A stretch of 64,000 bases of DNA from an uncultured beta proteobacterium (GCA_903853895.1 CAINUX010000203.1:44006-108005), one strand, 5' to 3'; shown: positions 1 through 8,698, numbered from the stretch's first letter. The notes: generated by a model from the sequence alone, not told the origin. Numbers and translations are program-made.

Positions 1-77
1 TGCCCGTTGGGGCAGCCCGTGCGGGCCTGGGCTGAGAAGGCAGCCGCAATCGCGAAGGCATACAGAAAGAGTTTCAT
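1..77 (-). CDS. Secreted protein, 5' end only (partial)
   Basis: The start codon is at 77 on the minus strand and the gene runs off the left edge after about 25 codons. The visible residues begin MKLFLYAFAIAAAFSAQA, a typical Sec signal peptide with a likely cleavage after AQA, followed by RTGCPNG. The mature protein is outside the window, so its function cannot be named. No strong Shine-Dalgarno sequence is visible upstream. It lies downstream of the protease gene on the same strand. Confidence 0.55.
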   Translation of the reverse strand, partial: MKLFLYAFAIAAAFSAQARTGCPNG

Positions 78-131
78 ATTGGGAGATGCTAGCGTCGCAA
101 CGATCCCTGTCAAGGGCTAGCCTTGTCCACG

Positions 132-1691
132 TCAAGGCTTGGCAGTGCCTCGCCACACCTTCATGAGCAGGTCAGAACCTTGCGAGCGGATGCTATTGCC
201 GGTCAGAATCTCTTCTGTCGCGGCCAACATGTCTTTATGGCGGAAGACGACCGTTTCACCTCCCTTCACGTCGACATCCAGCGTGACGAATTCGTCTTGC
301 ATGTCACGCAGCACCGACACCAGATGCGCCAGACTGCGCACCGGCATACCATTCACCGACTTGATGACACGGTAGACCATGCTGCCATAGCCGTTGGCCA
401 CTTTGTGGGGGAAGAAGGGCGCCGACACGACAACCAGCTCTTCCAGATCTTTGGTTGCATCGCTGCTGCGCTGTGTCACGAGCGGGTTGCCCGTCAGACT
501 CCATCCCACCATGGCGTTGGTAGCGTTGGCGTTGGACGATCCTGCGCTTTGAAAGCCCGGCAGCATATCCGCCGTTGCCTTTGACAAAACCAGGGGGCCG
601 TAGATGAAGTAGGGCGGGTAGGTTCCAACGAGTTCCGGGATCAGCTTGGGAACGGTGCTGACCACGGGCAGCTGAATCGGCATGGACTTTCCAGCGCGAA
701 CCACGGTCAAGGGTAGTTTTCCATTCTTGGCAAGCTTTTGCACCAAATAGTGCAGTCTGACCCGCAACCCGGCACCTACGGTGACCATTCCCTGGGCGTC
801 TACCGGGGTGGTGCCGATGTGGGTAATGACGTCCCACTTCTTGAGTGGGTAGTTGGCATCGGAGTGCAACGGCTCAAATACGACCGTCCCCTTGGTGTCT
901 TTGTCAAGCTGCAGGAATGCGCGTAGCGCCGGGTTTTCCAGAGTCTGCAGTGCGTCAAAAAATGCTGGCTTCCCGTCGTAACGACCATCGGCGATATCTT
1001 GCAGGAACAGTTCGATTTCCTCATTGGGAATGATGTACCCAATGTTCTGTGCACTGGGGATATTCGAGAAGGTCAGCCCGATCATCTTGTTGTCTGCGAC
1101 GACTGGTCCGCCGCTGTTTCCCGGGTTGATGGCAGCGTCCACCTGAATCCGCAATCCGGACACCTGATGCCGGTAGCCGACGAACTCAATGCGCGAAACA
1201 ATACCCCTGGTAATCGATTGAGAGTCGCCGCCGGTCGGGAAGCCGTAGGCCAAAACCGAATCCTTCAGCGCCGGCAAGGTCGCTGCGCGGGGCATTGGGG
1301 CATGTGATCTGAAGAAGCTTTCGTCTTCGAGCTTCAGAACCGCCAAGTCGATGCCGGGCGCAATGGCTTCCACGGTGGCGGGCAACTTGTCACCGGACCC
1401 ATTGGCCTGAACCTGGACCTGACTGGCGTACAACGCCACATGCGCATTGGTCAATATTCGGTTGCCCTCGATGACTACGCCAGAGCCTGTGATATTCGCT
1501 GGAGATTGCTTGTTCCACGGTTTGCCGGGATCAGGATTGAGCCGTGTCGCAAAGATCTTGACCACCGAGTTTGCCAGTGCCTTGTCAGGGTCTATCTCGA
1601 CCGAACGGGCACCAGAAACAAACTGGGTCAGCGCGACCGCGCAGACCAGTGTGGTTCGGAACAGAGTGGATTGAATGGTGTGCAATTGCAT
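132..1691 (-). CDS. Trypsin-like serine protease, Deg/HtrA-like
   Basis: This 519-residue protein is an exported serine protease. An N-terminal hydrophobic segment (about residues 8-28) looks like a signal peptide. The catalytic triad is readable: His84 in TNAHV, Asp115 in GIDLAVLKL and Ser193 in GNSGGPV, the classic S1C Deg signature. The roughly 300 residues after the protease domain are long enough for PDZ-like modules; GTTPVDAQGM and VVSAPFFPHKVANGYG resemble PDZ edges. The layout recalls long Deg-like proteases of the plant DEG9 type more than DegP. The likely role is degradation of misfolded envelope proteins. The gene follows the glutathione transferase gene by 27 nt on the same strand, so the two may be co-transcribed. 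The substrate is unknown. Confidence 0.8.
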   Translation of the reverse strand: MQLHTIQSTLFRTTLVCAVALTQFVSGARSVEIDPDKALANSVVKIFATRLNPDPGKPWNKQSPANITGSGVVIEGNRILTNAHVALYASQVQVQANGSGDKLPATVEAIAPGIDLAVLKLEDESFFRSHAPMPRAATLPALKDSVLAYGFPTGGDSQSITRGIVSRIEFVGYRHQVSGLRIQVDAAINPGNSGGPVVADNKMIGLTFSNIPSAQNIGYIIPNEEIELFLQDIADGRYDGKPAFFDALQTLENPALRAFLQLDKDTKGTVVFEPLHSDANYPLKKWDVITHIGTTPVDAQGMVTVGAGLRVRLHYLVQKLAKNGKLPLTVVRAGKSMPIQLPVVSTVPKLIPELVGTYPPYFIYGPLVLSKATADMLPGFQSAGSSNANATNAMVGWSLTGNPLVTQRSSDATKDLEELVVVSAPFFPHKVANGYGSMVYRVIKSVNGMPVRSLAHLVSVLRDMQDEFVTLDVDVKGGETVVFRHKDMLAATEEILTGNSIRSQGSDLLMKVWRGTAKP

Positions 1692-1718
1692 AGTCTGGCC
1701 GGAAGCGAAAATGACGCG

Positions 1719-2594
1719 TCAGAGCGGCGCGGCGAGTTTGTCTTGCGTCTTGGTTTCGAAGTCGCCGGCCTCGTGGCGTTCGTGCAATTGCTTGGCGGGG
1801 TCCCCAAATGTTCGGTTGACCATACGGCCACGCTGGGCGGCGGGTCGCTCTGCAATAAGCTTAGTCCAGCGGACCACATGGGTGTAGGTTTCAACCTGCA
1901 GGAATTCACCCGCCTCGTACAACAGTCCCAGGGCCAACGTGCCGTACCAGGGCCAAACCGCCATGTCGGCAATGGTGTACTCATCGCCCGCCAAGTACTG
2001 ACTTTGCGCGAGCCGCTGGTCAAGCACATCCATTTGGCGCTTGACCTCCATCGCATAACGGTCGATCGCGTATTCGATCTTGGTCGGTGCGTAAGCGTAA
2101 AAATGACCGAACCCGCCGCCAAGAAATGGCGCACTGCCCATTTGCCAGAACAGCCACGACAGGCACTCGGCACGCTTGGCCGTATCGGTGGGCAGAAATG
2201 CGCCGAACTTCTCGGCCAAATAGACCAGGATGGCACCAGACTCAAACACCCTGATTGGCGTTGCTCCGCTGCGATCCACCAACGCCGGGATCTTGGAGTT
2301 GGGATTGACGGACACGAAGCCGCTACCAAACTGTTCACCTTCGTTGATCCGGATCAGCCATGCGTCGTATTCAGCGCCTGCGTGCCCTGCAGCCAGTAAC
2401 TCTTCGAGCATGACCGTGACTTTTACGCCATTCGGCGTGCCCAGTGAATAGAGCTGCAGCGGATGGCGTCCCACTGGGAGATCCTTGTCGTGGGTCGCCC
2501 CTGCGGTCGGGCGGTTGATGTTGGCAAAACGACCACCGCTTTCCTTGTTGGCAGACCAGACTTTAGGCGGTGTGTAAGAGGATGAATTGTCCAT
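1719..2594 (-). CDS. yghU: Glutathione S-transferase family protein, YghU-like
   Basis: This 291-residue protein matches the YghU/nu-class glutathione transferases. The long N-terminal extension (SSYTPPKVWSANKESGGRFANINRPTAGA) precedes the thioredoxin fold, whose start is HPLQLYSLGTPNGVKV at about residues 43-58. The segment NPNSKIPALVD (about residues 98-108) carries the cis-Pro glutathione-binding loop, and FESGAILVYLAEK is the conserved SNAIL-like motif. A C-terminal helical domain follows. YghU-type enzymes have glutathione-dependent peroxidase and disulfide reductase activity. The start at 2594 is the only Met before the family N-terminus. Two glutathione biosynthesis genes (gshA, gshB) lie elsewhere in the window but are not linked to it. 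Confidence 0.88.
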   Translation of the reverse strand: MDNSSSYTPPKVWSANKESGGRFANINRPTAGATHDKDLPVGRHPLQLYSLGTPNGVKVTVMLEELLAAGHAGAEYDAWLIRINEGEQFGSGFVSVNPNSKIPALVDRSGATPIRVFESGAILVYLAEKFGAFLPTDTAKRAECLSWLFWQMGSAPFLGGGFGHFYAYAPTKIEYAIDRYAMEVKRQMDVLDQRLAQSQYLAGDEYTIADMAVWPWYGTLALGLLYEAGEFLQVETYTHVVRWTKLIAERPAAQRGRMVNRTFGDPAKQLHERHEAGDFETKTQDKLAAPL

Positions 2595-2663
2595 GGTGTG
2601 TGCAGCTTGGAATGATTGGAGTTTTCTGGTTCAAGGCGATAGCTGGATGGTACGGCATGGCTG

Positions 2664-2818
2664 TCAAGTTGACATTTTGATCGTCGCACGACACCGCTCG
2701 TGTTCGTCCCGGCTTTCGAGCGACACATAGGCCTTGTCCGCCAAGACCGCCCTCGCCAGCGTCGTCTTGCCGGACTGGCCAGGCGCTGCAAGGTGAGGGT
2801 AGCGGTGCGGGGAATCAT
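2664..2818 (-). pseudogene. Remnant of an AAA_14/DUF4143-type ATPase gene
   Basis: The minus strand begins MIPRTATLTLQRLA from an ATG at 2818, the typical start of the AAA-ATPase family with a C-terminal DUF4143 domain. The family match then continues in another frame as PGQSGKTTLARAVLADKAYV, which contains a P-loop (GQSGKTT), followed by SLESRDEHERCRATIKMST and a stop at 2664. The joint lacks the strand before the P-loop and shifts frame, so an internal deletion broke the gene. More than 85% of the usual length of about 380 residues is missing. This is a relic rather than a working gene. It sits in the 403-nt stretch between yghU and the SulP gene, which otherwise holds only a dispersed repeat copy. 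Confidence 0.65.
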
Positions 2819-2916
2819 TTCCTGCAAATCGGAGTTTTCACTTTCGACTTGCAGTTCTATACCCCGCACAACTCTTTGTTGTTTCCTTCTTTTCGGCACT
2901 TCGGGCTGAACCATCG

Positions 2917-2957
2917 CTATCCATCTGATAGCGATATTCGCTTGTTTCGCGAGGGCT
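2917..2957 (-). repeat. Dispersed 41-bp repeat, copy 1 (intergenic)
   Basis: Read on the minus strand, the element has AGCCCTCG, 16 nt, CGCTAT, 7 nt and ATAG. This is the same spacing found at 12019, 19416, 43124, 47973 and 62349. It lies between the SulP gene and the ATPase remnant. A nearby second ATCGCTAT makes the distal end partly palindromic. Confidence 0.7.
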
Positions 2958-2997
2958 ACCGGCTGATTTGACTATCAACGTATAAGCATGGGCAAGA

Positions 2998-4731
2998 TTA
3001 CGCCTCGTCCCAGTCCCGCCAGTTCACCGGGTACTTGTCGCGGTACAGGTTGACCGCCCGACCCACGGTGGGTGCAAAGATTTCCTCGCCGATGACGGCT
3101 AACGTGCCGTAGTGGCGCAGGCGGTCCTTGACCGGGCCCTTCAGGCCGGCAAACCACAGTTCGATGCCTTGCTGCTCAAGTTCCCGATACAGCGTGGTGA
3201 GCATGTCTGCGGCTGTGATGTCGACATCGGTAATGGCGTCGGCCGCAACGACCACGCGCTGTACCGGTGTCGTCGCCAGAGCGGCGGCCCGGTGGACCTG
3301 TTCGCGGAATACTTCTGCATTGGCGAAGAATAGTGGTGCGTCCCAGCGAAAAAGCACAAGACCGGGCACGAAGCGGCCTTCCGGGTGGCGGCTGAAATCA
3401 TGAAATCCCTTGCTGCCGTCGACGCGCGCCAGAACGGCGAAATAGGGGTGCCAGGCGTTCCAGACCAGCACCAGCAGGGCCAGCGCCACCGTGATGAAGA
3501 TGCCCTCGATCACCCCGACAAAGGCGACGCCCAGAAAACTCACGACCGACAACGCGAACTCCACACGCCGCAGACGCCACATGGCCCACATACCGCGAAG
3601 ATCGGCAAACGAGAGGCAGGCCGCCACGACCACGGCGCCGAGCGCGGCGCTGGGCAGGCTTTGCAGCATGTTGGGTGCAAACAGCAACAACAGCGCGATC
3701 GCCAGTGCGCCAACCAGCCCCGTCAATTGCGTCTTGGCACCTGCTGCCTCGGCGACTGGTGTGCGCGAGGCGCTACTGCTGATGGAAAAGCCCTGAAACA
3801 GTCCGCTTGCCAGGTTGGCCGCTCCCAGCGCCAGCATTTCCTGGTTCTGGTTGACCTGATAACCACCGCGCTGAGCCAGTGAACGTGACAACACGCTGGT
3901 GTCGGCAAACGACAGTAGCGAGATCATGACCGCCCCCGGCATCAGTTGCATCACGTCGACTAATGCAACGTGCGGGATCTTGAATGCCGGCAAACCTTGC
4001 GGTAGCACGCCGACCACGGCCACTTGTGCCGTGCCGGCCAGGTCGTACGCTGCGCTGACACCGGTAGCCAGAACCACCGCGAACAGGATGCCTGGCCACT
4101 GTGGCCGGTAGTGTTTGGTCAGCAGGACGATCGCCAGGCTGGCGGTGCCAATCAAAAGTGCTGTCGGGTTGGTGTGCCCATCGCGAATACCCTGGGCCAG
4201 CAGTAGGGCGCGTTCTGGCAGGTTGTGTGCATTCACGGAGAAGCCGAATATCTTGGGCAACTGCCCCACCAACACCGTGAGCGCAATTGCATTCAGGAAA
4301 CCGATGCGGATGGGTTTGGAGATCAGATCGGCGACCAGCCCCAGGCGCGCCAGCCCGATCAGGATGGAACAAAAGCCCGACAGGATGGCTAGCATGCCGG
4401 CCAGTGCGATGGCTCGCTCGACGCTGCCCGCAGCCATCGGCAGAATCAGCGCGGCAATGATCGCCGCCAATGTGGAGTCCGGTCCCAGCACCATGATACG
4501 GCTGGGTCCGAAAACTGCATAGGCGATCAGGGGGACGATGGTGGCATACAAGCCGTAAATTGCTGGTAGACCGGAGGCTTCTGCATACCCCATGCCCACC
4601 GGCACCAGGACAGCCGAGAGCACCAGTCCGGCGACGAGATCGTTGGCGAACCAGGCAGGCTGGTAGCTGCGCAACGTGGCCAGCCCCGGCAACCAGCGCT
4701 GCCACGTGAGCGGTTTTGTCGTGCTGTGCAT
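2998..4731 (-). CDS. SulP-family inorganic anion transporter with STAS domain
   Basis: This is a sulfate permease-type secondary transporter of about 577 residues. The N-terminal 400 residues hold many hydrophobic segments, starting with the SulP signature region around LVLSAVLVPVGMGYAEASGLPAIYG. The C-terminal 130 residues form a STAS domain (from about FHDFSRHPEGRF to the end). Substrate could be sulfate, bicarbonate or another anion and is not readable from sequence. I place the start at 4731 (MHSTTKPLTWQRWLPG) rather than at the upstream codon 4839, because the longer version would run through the hairpin terminator of the phasin gene and lacks family similarity. The nearest upstream gene on the strand is the phasin. 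Confidence 0.88.
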   Translation of the reverse strand: MHSTTKPLTWQRWLPGLATLRSYQPAWFANDLVAGLVLSAVLVPVGMGYAEASGLPAIYGLYATIVPLIAYAVFGPSRIMVLGPDSTLAAIIAALILPMAAGSVERAIALAGMLAILSGFCSILIGLARLGLVADLISKPIRIGFLNAIALTVLVGQLPKIFGFSVNAHNLPERALLLAQGIRDGHTNPTALLIGTASLAIVLLTKHYRPQWPGILFAVVLATGVSAAYDLAGTAQVAVVGVLPQGLPAFKIPHVALVDVMQLMPGAVMISLLSFADTSVLSRSLAQRGGYQVNQNQEMLALGAANLASGLFQGFSISSSASRTPVAEAAGAKTQLTGLVGALAIALLLLFAPNMLQSLPSAALGAVVVAACLSFADLRGMWAMWRLRRVEFALSVVSFLGVAFVGVIEGIFITVALALLVLVWNAWHPYFAVLARVDGSKGFHDFSRHPEGRFVPGLVLFRWDAPLFFANAEVFREQVHRAAALATTPVQRVVVAADAITDVDITAADMLTTLYRELEQQGIELWFAGLKGPVKDRLRHYGTLAVIGEEIFAPTVGRAVNLYRDKYPVNWRDWDEA

Positions 4732-4825
4732 GGGCCAATTATGCAGACCCGTCAGACGATGTGAGCAATCGCCGCGTTGTTGCTCGCCGGTGCTGTGTTG
4801 CGGGGGGACGAGGGAGGGGCAAACT

Positions 4826-4855
4826 AAAAGACCCGGCACGAGGGCCGGGTCTTTT
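4826..4855 (-). terminator. Rho-independent terminator of the phasin gene
   Basis: A perfect 12-bp stem (AAAAGACCCGGC at 4826-4837, GCCGGGTCTTTT at 4844-4855) with a 6-nt loop lies 52 nt past the phasin stop on the minus strand. The right arm ends in a T run in that direction. Its position supports the downstream start of the SulP gene. Confidence 0.85.
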
Positions 4856-4906
4856 GGTTCAGCCGTGTGTGCACGGCGTATTGGCTTGCCCGTTTCGGGC
4901 CCCGCT

Positions 4907-5389
4907 TTAGCGGGTCTTCTTGGCTTTGGAAGCGGGCGAGACCGAAGCGGCCATCGATGCGCTCTTTTCCATAGCGGTGTCGAGTGCGCTCTCTGCGGTT
5001 GACGCAGCGGCCTTCAGGTTCTTGGCAACGGCGGAGAACGCTTCGGGCGCGGGATGCGCTTTTTCGATCGCGTCCACGGTGCTGTGGAATTGACCAAAGC
5101 TCAGGGCGGTCGCGTCTTTCAGGTTCTTGGCAAACATCGCAGCGCCAGCTTCGGCGGATGCCTTCATGATTTCAAATGCCGCCTGTGGGTCTTTGATGCC
5201 TTTGATAGCTTCCACGGTGTCGGTCAGCGCGGCTTGCGCTTCGCGTGCCTGGTTCTGCGCCAGATCGGCCCATGCCTTCAAGTTGTCCTGCGCGGGCTTG
5301 ATCGCGTCCTGCATGGCAGCGGGAGTGAATTTGGGAGCCGACTCAGACATGGTCTTTGCGATGGCTTCGAAGGGAGTGTTCTTGAACAT
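4907..5389 (-). CDS. Phasin family protein
   Basis: This 160-residue protein has the phasin_2 pattern: a short N-terminus (MFKNTPFEAIAKTMSESAPK), then amphipathic helices rich in Ala, Lys and Glu (WADLAQNQAREAQAALTDTV, IMKASAEAGAAMFAKNLKDA) and a lysine-rich Ala/Ser tail ending KAKKTR. Phasins coat polyhydroxyalkanoate granules and control their size. The start at 5389 is preceded by AAGGAACCACC, a good ribosome-binding site, which favours it over the Met 12 codons upstream. A TTGC-N6-GCAA site just upstream may be a PhaR operator, and a strong terminator follows the gene, so it is probably a single-gene transcript. No PHA synthase gene is in the window. Confidence 0.88.
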   Translation of the reverse strand: MFKNTPFEAIAKTMSESAPKFTPAAMQDAIKPAQDNLKAWADLAQNQAREAQAALTDTVEAIKGIKDPQAAFEIMKASAEAGAAMFAKNLKDATALSFGQFHSTVDAIEKAHPAPEAFSAVAKNLKAAASTAESALDTAMEKSASMAASVSPASKAKKTR

Positions 5390-5411
5390 GGTGGTTCCTT
5401 TTAAAAAAATG

Positions 5412-5425
5412 TTGCAGTGCAGCAA
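5412..5425. promoter_or_regulatory. Possible PhaR-type operator upstream of phasin
   Basis: The inverted repeat TTGCAGTGCAGCAA lies 22 nt upstream of the phasin start codon. Phasin promoters in PHA-making betaproteobacteria are repressed by PhaR at TGC/GCA-rich palindromes. This is inference from position and symmetry only. Confidence 0.4.
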
Positions 5426-5665
5426 TTATGGATCAAATTTCGGTTGTGTGCCAGTTTTGGGTTGACTGACTGATGATTAGTGATGGCTCTCCACAACCCG
5501 GTGCCCGCCCACGCGGGCTGTCCATTCGCTCACTTCCGATTCGGAATTGAAACCCGTGAAAGCAAGCGGTATCCGCTGAAACGATGCGCCACAACAGCGA
5601 CTCCCGTCAGTGCTATGAACCTAGACTTCTTGCACCCCGTCCATAACGGTTGAAGAGATATCCAT

Positions 5666-6718
5666 ATGACACGCTACATAGACATTGCAGACATGCAGAA
5701 CCTGGTGATGTACCACGGCGCCGCGCGCATGATGGCCGAAATGGCCGACTGCATTCGCGAAGATTTTTTGCGTTGGGACGATTTCGACAAATCCCCCAGG
5801 ACCGCCAACCATTCGGTTAATGGGGTCATTGAACTGATGCCGGTGTCGGACGACGCCTTGTATGCTTTCAAATACGTCAATGGCCACCCCAGGAACCCCC
5901 TGCAGGGTCTGACCACCGTCATGGCTTTTGGCGTGCTGGCCGATGTGGCAACGGGCTACCCATCGCTGCTCAGTGAGCTGACCATCACGACGGCCATGCG
6001 CACGGCGGCCACCTCGGTTGTGGCAGCCAAGGCGCTCGCACGCCCCAATAGCCGCAGCATGGCGCTGATCGGAAACGGGTCGCAAAGCGAGTTCCAGGCC
6101 ATTGCGTTCATGACCCAGCTCGGCATCCGGGAGCTGCGGGTGTTCGACGTGGACAGCGCAGCCACCGACAAGCTCGTCGCCAACCTGGCACCTTACGCCA
6201 ACACCGGTGAATTGAAGATCGTGCGTGCGGCGTCGATTCGCGAAGCCGTGCGGGGTGCCGATATCGTGACCACCGTCACCGCAGACAAGACCAATGCCAC
6301 CATTTTGACCGACGATCTGGTGGAGCCCGGCATGCACCTGAATGCCGTGGGCGGCGACTGCCCGGGCAAGACCGAACTGCAACCCAGCATTCTGTTGCGT
6401 TCCAAGGTGTTCGTGGAGTACGAACCGCAGACCCGGGTGGAGGGCGAGTTGCAGCAAATGCCGGCCGATTTCCAGACCCACGCGCTGTGGCAGGTTTTGG
6501 CGGGTATTGCCGCGGGGCGCGATGATGCGGCGCAGGTGACGCTGTTTGATTCGGTCGGGTTTGCATTGGAGGACCTGTCGGCATTGCGATACATCCACCA
6601 GTTGTCCCAGAAGCTGGGCATTGGCAGCACAGTGGACCTGGTGCCCACGCTGCCCGATCCCAAGGACCTGTTTGGTTGTGCCACGGCAGCGCGCCCGCCA
6701 TTGCGCAAAGCAGCATGA
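5666..6718 (+). CDS. Ornithine cyclodeaminase
   Basis: This 350-residue protein belongs to the ornithine cyclodeaminase/mu-crystallin family, which deaminates L-ornithine to L-proline with bound NAD. It starts MTRYIDIADMQNLVMYHG and shows the family segments NGVIELMPVSDD, LATGYPSLLSELTITTAMRTAATS-like residues (about 95-120), the Rossmann region MALIGNGSQSEFQAIAF and GMHLNAVGGDCPGKTEL. Length fits the bacterial OCD type rather than the shorter mu-crystallins. The stop overlaps the arginase start as ATGA (6715-6718), so the two genes are translationally coupled. Together they convert arginine to proline and release urea and ammonia. A weak AAGAGA ribosome-binding site precedes the start. Confidence 0.92.
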   Translation: MTRYIDIADMQNLVMYHGAARMMAEMADCIREDFLRWDDFDKSPRTANHSVNGVIELMPVSDDALYAFKYVNGHPRNPLQGLTTVMAFGVLADVATGYPSLLSELTITTAMRTAATSVVAAKALARPNSRSMALIGNGSQSEFQAIAFMTQLGIRELRVFDVDSAATDKLVANLAPYANTGELKIVRAASIREAVRGADIVTTVTADKTNATILTDDLVEPGMHLNAVGGDCPGKTELQPSILLRSKVFVEYEPQTRVEGELQQMPADFQTHALWQVLAGIAAGRDDAAQVTLFDSVGFALEDLSALRYIHQLSQKLGIGSTVDLVPTLPDPKDLFGCATAARPPLRKAA

Positions 6719-7671
6719 CGCCCAAGCTCTTGCACCTGGTCGGTGCGGAAGTGGGGGAGGGAGCCAGCGATGGTGGTTGCAAGTGGGGTGCACAGGCGTT
6801 GCGTGAGCGCGGTATGGTTCAAGCCTTGAAGGCAACGGGCCGGGACAGCATCTGGGGTGACACCGTCACCGCGCAGCCGCTACACGCCGCCAGTCGGCTG
6901 GACGCCATTGAAGCCTTTTCGCGCCAGCTGGCCATGTCGGTGGAGCGCGCGTTGCGCAAGGGCCATCAGCCCCTGGTAGTGGGTGGCGACCACTCTTGTG
7001 CCGCCGGAACCTGGAGTGCTGTGGCCCAGGTCTTGCAGCCCGCAGGTGCATTGGGGCTGATCTGGATCGACGCCCACCTGGACGCGCACACACCACAAAC
7101 GTCTGACAGCCAGGCTCCGCACGGCATGCCACTGGCGGCACTGCTGGGTCACGGCAGCGACGGGATGGCCGGGCTGTATGGATGGCGCGGCAAGCTGTTG
7201 CCCTCCAACGTCGTGGTGATTGGTGCGCGCAGCTACGAGCCGGCCGAAGCCGAGCTGCTGGCGGCTCTCCAGGTGCGTGTCATGACCATGGAGGAAGTGC
7301 TGGACCGCAGCTTTGCCACGTGCTTTGACGAGGCGCGCGCAATCGTCAAACGCCATACAGCGGGTTGGGGGCTCACGCTGGATCTGGATGGACTGGACCC
7401 GCTGGATGCCCCCGGTACCGGCACACCGGTGGAGACCGGGATTCGCCTGGCCGATGCAGTCCAAGTATTGGCGGGGTGTGGACACGACCCCGACTTTGTG
7501 GCCATGGAGCTGGCCGAGTACAACCCGCTGCGTGACTTTGGCGGACACACAGCGCAAGCTGCCATGCAGTTGGTGTGCGCCGCGCTAAACTTGCCCGATG
7601 CAACTTGCGGCCAATCAACTCGGGAACCACCTCGCACGGGGAATCAAAAGCCTGTACACGCTGCATGGTGA
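6715..7671 (+). CDS. rocF: Arginase
   Basis: This 318-residue protein hydrolyses arginine to ornithine and urea with a binuclear manganese centre. The metal ligands are visible: His93 in GGDHSCA, Asp119, His121 and Asp123 in IDAHLDAHT, and Asp223/Asp225 in TLDLDGLDP. The usual SxDVDxxDP motif is written TLDLDGLDP here, a conservative change. The start overlaps the upstream ornithine cyclodeaminase stop as ATGA. The last 24 codons overlap the start of holA by 74 nt in another frame, and the C-terminal tail PDATCGQSTREPPRTGNQKP looks like a run-on rather than family sequence. The pair supplies an arginine-to-proline route upstream of proA. Confidence 0.9.
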   Translation: MTPKLLHLVGAEVGEGASDGGCKWGAQALRERGMVQALKATGRDSIWGDTVTAQPLHAASRLDAIEAFSRQLAMSVERALRKGHQPLVVGGDHSCAAGTWSAVAQVLQPAGALGLIWIDAHLDAHTPQTSDSQAPHGMPLAALLGHGSDGMAGLYGWRGKLLPSNVVVIGARSYEPAEAELLAALQVRVMTMEEVLDRSFATCFDEARAIVKRHTAGWGLTLDLDGLDPLDAPGTGTPVETGIRLADAVQVLAGCGHDPDFVAMELAEYNPLRDFGGHTAQAAMQLVCAALNLPDATCGQSTREPPRTGNQKPVHAAW

Positions 7672-8698
7672 CGAACCCCTTCTGCAGCAGGAAGCGCTGG
7701 ACGCCATTCGGGCCGAGGCCCGCCAGCAGGGTTTTACCGAGCGCACCGCGCACACCGTGGCCGGAGCCCACTTTGACTGGAGCGAAGTGCTGGCGGCTGG
7801 CGGCTCGCTGAGCCTGTTTGCGGACAAACAAATCGTCGAGGTTCGTATCCCCTCGGGCAAGCCGGGCAAGGATGGCAGCGTCGCCTTGCAGCAGCTGGCC
7901 GAAATTTCAAAAGACAACGATTCCACGCTCACCATCGTCATGTTGCCGCGCCTGGACAAGATGACCAAGTCGAGCGCCTGGTTTGCGGCGCTGGAGAGTT
8001 TTGGCGTCACACTGGAAGTGCAGCCCGTTGAGCGCAATGCCTTGCCACAGTGGATTGCACAACGACTGTCTGTGCAAGGCCAACGCGTGGCGCCGGGCGA
8101 AGAGGGCCAGCGCACGCTGCAGTTCTTTGCTGATCGCGTCGAGGGCAACTTGCTGGCCGCGCATCAGGAGATCCAGAAGCTGGGCCTGCTGTTTCCGGTG
8201 GAGGGCGCGGGCGGCGGAGTTTTGACGTTTGACCAGGTCGAAAGCGCCGTGATGAACGTGGCGCGCTACGACGTGTTCAAGCTCAGCGAAGCGGTCCTCG
8301 GTGGCCATGCGCTGCGCGTGCAGCGCATGCTTGATGGCCTGCAGGCGGAGGGCGAGGCCGAAGTGCTGGTGCACTACACGCTCTGCGAGGACATCCGTGC
8401 CTTGAAGCGCGTCAAGGACGCCATGGCCCAGGGCAAGCCGCTGCCCATGGCACTGCGCGAACAGCGCGTCTGGGGTGCCAAGGAGCGCCTCTTCGAGCGC
8501 GTCTTGCCGCGCCTCTCTGCGGCCACGTTGTCTGAGCTCTTGCAATCGGCCCACGTAGTGGACGGTATTGTCAAAGGCCTGAAGCAACCCGACTGGCCGA
8601 ACAGCGGCTGGCAGGCATTGCACCGCCTGGCCCTGCAGCTGTGTGCGCTGTGCGCGGCCGCTCCCACTGGCGCTACGGCAGGGCCCAGAGCGTCATGA
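7598..8698 (+). CDS. holA: DNA polymerase III subunit delta
   Basis: This 366-residue protein is the delta subunit of the clamp loader, which opens the beta sliding clamp. It has the typical betaproteobacterial N-terminus MQLAANQLGNHLARGIKSLY followed by TLHGDEPLLQQEALDAIR, the beta-binding region, and an AAA+-like core without a working Walker motif. The C-terminal collar domain runs from about residue 215. The start lies inside the 3' end of the arginase gene (74-nt overlap). From memory, Burkholderiales usually carry leuS-lptE-holA-proA; here arginase replaces the upstream genes and a CorA-like gene plus a nucleotidyltransferase/HEPN pair sit between holA and proA. Confidence 0.92.
   Translation: MQLAANQLGNHLARGIKSLYTLHGDEPLLQQEALDAIRAEARQQGFTERTAHTVAGAHFDWSEVLAAGGSLSLFADKQIVEVRIPSGKPGKDGSVALQQLAEISKDNDSTLTIVMLPRLDKMTKSSAWFAALESFGVTLEVQPVERNALPQWIAQRLSVQGQRVAPGEEGQRTLQFFADRVEGNLLAAHQEIQKLGLLFPVEGAGGGVLTFDQVESAVMNVARYDVFKLSEAVLGGHALRVQRMLDGLQAEGEAEVLVHYTLCEDIRALKRVKDAMAQGKPLPMALREQRVWGAKERLFERVLPRLSAATLSELLQSAHVVDGIVKGLKQPDWPNSGWQALHRLALQLCALCAAAPTGATAGPRAS

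Noticed and set aside
1440-2399. 319-codon open frame on the plus strand
   Set aside because: Runs across the ends of two clear minus-strand genes (protease and YghU) and has no recognisable protein features.
5621-6835. 404-codon open frame on the minus strand
   Set aside because: Antisense shadow of the ornithine cyclodeaminase gene; His/Gly/Arg-rich with no motif.
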